Source: Phycisphaerales bacterium (GTDB taxonomy: Bacteria > Planctomycetota > Phycisphaerae > Phycisphaerales > UBA1924). From it: a stretch of 8,089 nt of DNA. Where the stretch lies: the NCBI GenBank assembly GCA_020054055.1, contig JAGVLZ010000013.1, positions 1 to 8,089 of the forward strand, read 5' to 3'. The notes below the pieces were generated by a model. That model was not told where the DNA came from. It ran no database searches and was given only the letters and a program-made list of their open reading frames with translations. Within the stretch, counting starts at the first letter, position 1, and each line of letters begins with the position of its first letter. Made by a program: the position numbers and the translations under genes. This document shows, in pieces, positions 6,748 through 8,089 of this stretch.

Positions 6748-6956
6748 CTGCCACACGCGCACAGGGCCGCGTGCGAGAGCTTGGCGGCAGGCCTCACCGC
6801 CATACTCCCCCTATTTGACCGAGAGTTTCCTAGGCTCCCGATCGACGTGCTTCACTGTGGATGACCGGGCCTCGGCCAGCACAGTTTCCCGCATCCGAGG
6901 GGCAAACCTCGGATTCCTATCGGTGGGGTGACGCGGCCTTTCGGCAACCTCCCTCC
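6711..6956 (-). ncRNA. Candidate structured leader or small RNA upstream of serS, class unknown
   Basis: Between the stop of the 87-residue gene and the serS start, the minus strand can fold into a chain of hairpins. H1 is 6914-6893, a perfect 8-bp stem with a six-base loop. H2 is 6885-6854, ACTGTG/CACAGT with a small inner stem. H3 is 6842-6818, 8 pairs. H4 is 6802-6782, TGGCGG/CCGCCA. H5 is 6775-6752, 8 pairs. The terminator follows. H3 and H5 pair fully only on this strand, where A-C mismatches of the plus strand become G-U. GCCAAG (6785-6780) can pair either within H4 or with CTTGGC of the terminator's 5' arm (6743-6738), which gives a possible terminator/antiterminator choice. I see no T-box, known riboswitch, tmRNA, SRP or RNase P signature. 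It could be a serS attenuator, a free small RNA, or the 3' end of the upstream operon. Confidence 0.5.
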
Positions 6957-7220
6957 CTAATCCGCCGACAGGGCTCCTCTTCTCAACACCTCCAGCATAG
7001 CCCAGATCCGGGGCGACGCCAGTAAATCATGCGCGAATTTGGAGAGTCTTTGGCCCCGTTCGGCCACCGATCGGCTGGGGTCGGGCAACAATCCCACCCA
7101 GTTTGACCCGGCTCTCCAAATGGCGTTCGGCGTGGCGCCCCGGATGCCTGAGAATCGAAGGCGGCGGTGACCATCGAAAAACCTTGAAAAGGGGGAAAAT
7201 CTCTGGTTGACGGGCGGCAT
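6957..7220 (-). CDS. Hypothetical protein, 87 residues, coupled to an upstream frame
   Basis: The ATG (7220-7218) overlaps the TGA of the preceding minus-strand frame as TGATG, and the frame ends at TAG 6959-6957. The second half (ERGQRLSKFAHDLLASPRIW, then AMLEVLRRGALSAD) reads as an amphipathic helical segment with normal protein composition. The first half (FSRFFDGHRRLRFSGIRGAT) is basic. I recognise no domain. No Shine-Dalgarno site is present, so translation would depend on coupling. The start codon of this gene is also the only one in the pair that can be identified. Just beyond its stop begins the structured serS leader. Confidence 0.45.
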   Translation of the reverse strand: MPPVNQRFSPFSRFFDGHRRLRFSGIRGATPNAIWRAGSNWVGLLPDPSRSVAERGQRLSKFAHDLLASPRIWAMLEVLRRGALSAD

Positions 7221-7420
7221 CAGCGGGAGCGCCGGGCGATGGACAGCATTGATTTTGCTCGTTCGAGGGCCTGCTCGCGGAGTTCCTGAACCGCGGTCGT
7301 CTCCCACCAGAGGGGTCGGAGCCAGCCGCCGATTGCGAGCGGTGTGTGATGTACTTCCCCCGACTGATTGATGATCTCGCCTTTCGCGGTTGTGCGGACG
7401 CCGAGGTTTCGGGCACTGGT
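7220..7420 (-). pseudogene. 5'-truncated reading frame, 66 codons, cut by the palindromic element
   Basis: The minus-strand frame from 7420 to the TGA at 7222-7220 reads protein-like: RNLGVRTTAKGEIINQSGEV, then HHTPLAIGGWLRPLWWETTA, then VQELREQALERAKSMLSIAR. It includes a tryptophan-rich turn and a clear amphipathic helix. There is no ATG, GTG, TTG or CTG in the frame before its last ten codons. Going upstream it meets a TGA at 7423-7421 inside the right end of the 73-bp palindrome. The simplest reading is a gene that lost its 5' part when the palindromic element, or a rearrangement at it, arrived. I recognise no family. Its stop overlaps the start of the 87-residue gene, so the two were probably once a coupled pair. 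Confidence 0.45.
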
Positions 7421-7483
7421 TCACTTTGACGAAAACCGCACGGGTTGAAAAGCCCGAGCCACCGCCAAAGTGAACCAGTGCCC
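7411..7483. repeat. 73-bp palindromic element with perfect 18-bp arms
   Basis: GGGCACTGGTTCACTTTG (7411-7428) is exactly mirrored by its reverse complement at 7466-7483, enclosing 37 bases. Inside, CGGGTT (7441-7446) and AGCCCG (7451-7456) form a stem closed by a GAAA tetraloop, with one G-U pair on the plus strand. The whole would fold as a long hairpin or cruciform. No T-run follows, and no target duplication is obvious in the flanks. It looks like a REP-type or MITE-type mobile palindrome. No transposase is encoded within it. Confidence 0.8.
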
Positions 7484-7860
7484 CCGCTCGAACCCCGACC
7501 GACCGGCGGCGCGGGTCGCCCCCGAGGCGCACAACACAATGATGCGGCTCTACCCGGGGCGAACCGACGGCGGCGTACACCTGCCGCTCATTCTGGCGCG
7601 GCGTCGCAGCGATGGGCGGATTCATGGGCCGAACAGAAATGTGGGGAATGACAATCTCAGGGCAGCAAGCACGCCACGCAATCTAGGAGTAAGCAGGCCG
7701 CCTGCCGGAACCCGCCCCCGACTCCGCCGCGGCAGTCGGCTGAAGAGTTGCGCGCGGTTTAGTCCTCCACCAAACAACGCCTCCATGTCATTTGCAAATA
7801 CTGATCGCGATACGGTTGCGCCGCCGCAGCGAATGATTCGGAAGGTACTAATCAGACCGC
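7484..7860. other. Stretch without a supportable gene between the palindrome and the insertion sequence
   Basis: Both strands have open frames here, but their products are arginine/proline-rich and have no ribosome site. The frame starting with GTG at 7470 begins inside the palindrome and ends at the IS border. Small palindromes ATTTGCAAAT (7790-7799) and ATCGCGAT (7804-7811) sit in a less GC-rich patch near the IS end. I see nothing else. Confidence 0.5.
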
Positions 7861-7867
7861 TATGTAT

Positions 7868-7895
7868 TTGACTTTGCGTGAGGATCGGGTATGAT
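7868..7895 (+). promoter_or_regulatory. Near-consensus promoter of the IS630-like transposase, leaderless
   Basis: TTGACT (7868-7873), a 16-base spacer, then TATGAT (7890-7895): five of six matches in each hexamer. The ATG at 7901 lies five bases after the -10 box, where transcription would begin, so the mRNA should have essentially no 5' leader. No Shine-Dalgarno site stands at a usable distance. A 6-bp inverted repeat AGGATC/GATCCT (7881-7886, 7893-7898) overlaps the -10 box and could be bound by the transposase or a repressor. Confidence 0.7.
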
Positions 7896-7900
7896 CCTTT

Positions 7901-8089
7901 ATGGCCAAGCCCGACGCGCGGCAGCTGCCCCCTCAAGCGCAGGAAGACCTTCGTCGCCGTGTCGTCGCCGCCGTGCGCGGCGGGATGAGGAAGTCCGAGG
8001 CGGCGCGGGCCTTTGGCGTGACGCGTCAGTCGATCCACAACTGGATGAGCGCCGTCGAGTGCCACGGGATGTCGGGGCTGCGGGCGCGG
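7901..8089 (+). CDS. IS630-family transposase, N-terminal part (runs off the window)
   Basis: The first 63 codons are visible: MAKPDARQLPPQAQEDLRRR, then VVAAVRGGMRKSEAARAFGV, then TRQSIHNWMSAVECHGMSGL, then RAR. Residues about 16-52 form the helix-turn-helix of the IS630/Tc1-mariner DNA-binding domain (GGMRKSEAARAFGVTRQSIHNW), which recognises the terminal inverted repeats. The basic GLRAR linker that follows is usual before the second DNA-binding helix and the DDE catalytic domain. The catalytic triad lies beyond the window, so activity cannot be judged. The start follows from a promoter immediately upstream and the family N-terminus. A few stand-alone HTH proteins share this fold, but the MAKPDAR...RRRVVAAV pattern is typical of the transposase. 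Confidence 0.85.
   Translation, partial: MAKPDARQLPPQAQEDLRRRVVAAVRGGMRKSEAARAFGVTRQSIHNWMSAVECHGMSGLRAR

Larger units (their letters stand above)
7861..8089 (+). mobile_element. Left end of an IS630-family insertion sequence (partial)
   Basis: A transposase start with its own promoter sits about 40 bases from a TA dinucleotide (7861-7862). TA is the target that IS630/Tc1-mariner elements duplicate. The exact left border cannot be fixed without the other end, which is outside the window. A second TA at 7865-7866 is an equal candidate. Confidence 0.55.

Noticed and set aside
6893..6950. Resemblance to a c-di-GMP-I (GEMM) riboswitch on the plus strand (GGGCAAACC ... GGTGACGC)
   Set aside because: The two motifs are spaced and paired wrongly, the second GEMM helix with its tetraloop receptor is missing, and no plus-strand gene follows.
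6860..6953. Leader peptide starting with TTG after GGGAGGGAGG on the minus strand, as in classical ribosome-mediated attenuation of serS
   Set aside because: The 31-codon frame contains no serine codon and uses a weak start, so it does not fit serine-sensing attenuation.
6693..6956. T-box leader for serS
   Set aside because: The conserved T-box antiterminator sequence (AGGGTGGNACCGCG type) is absent from the leader.
7481..7505. A GGGGTTCGAGCGGGG stretch on the minus strand resembling a tRNA T-arm
   Set aside because: The flanking bases are not complementary, and no acceptor, D or anticodon arm can be built around it.
7470..7871. A 133-codon plus-strand frame beginning with GTG inside the palindrome
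   Set aside because: It has no ribosome site, the start lies in the repeat arm, the product is rich in R and P with no domain, and it ends at the IS boundary. The middle section (MMRLYPGRTDGGVHLPLIL) is the only part that looks protein-like.
7622..8065. A 147-codon minus-strand frame over the IS left end
   Set aside because: It is antisense to the transposase and crosses the IS border. Its composition is that of a shadow frame.

Overview
The window looks like chromosomal DNA of a high-GC planctomycete, most likely a Phycisphaerae-type lineage. This is inferred from three things. The coding bias is strongly GC. A secreted M14 carboxypeptidase carries a C-terminal tail with two EF-hand-like repeats (dockerin-like) of the kind common in that group. 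Several conserved small or hypothetical genes sit among roomy intergenic spacers. No ribosomal RNA, tRNA or CRISPR array is visible.

Layout. At 1-760 (minus) lies a two-component pair: an OmpR/PhoB-type response regulator, whose stop codon overlaps the ATG of a second gene running off the left edge, probably its sensor kinase. Divergently, a 326-residue protein of unknown function occupies 1023-2003 (plus). It is followed by a separately promoted, secreted pro-carboxypeptidase at 2128-3915 (plus) with propeptide, complete M14 catalytic site, a beta-rich linker and the repeat tail. The stretch 3916-4329 holds at most one doubtful small gene. A conserved-looking 122-residue small protein lies at 4330-4698 (minus). 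The stretch 4699-5279 has no convincing gene but holds a long imperfect hairpin that resembles a dispersed repeat. serS (seryl-tRNA synthetase) fills 5280-6692 (minus).

The most interesting part is upstream of serS. The 264 bases before its start codon can fold, on the serS strand, into a chain of hairpins ending in a textbook intrinsic terminator (GC stem plus seven T) only 18 bases before the serS ATG. Two of the hairpins pair fully only as minus-strand RNA (G-U in place of A-C), which argues for a transcribed RNA. serS must be reached by read-through, so this is a candidate attenuator or regulatory RNA, or a free-standing small RNA. I could not assign it to a known riboswitch class.

The right end (6957-8089) looks like accessory DNA. 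An 87-residue unknown gene is start/stop-coupled (TGATG) to an upstream reading frame that has no start codon. That frame runs into a 73-bp palindromic element with perfect 18-bp arms. After about 380 bases without a clear gene comes the left end of an IS630-like element. Its transposase has a near-consensus promoter so close to the ATG that the mRNA should be leaderless.
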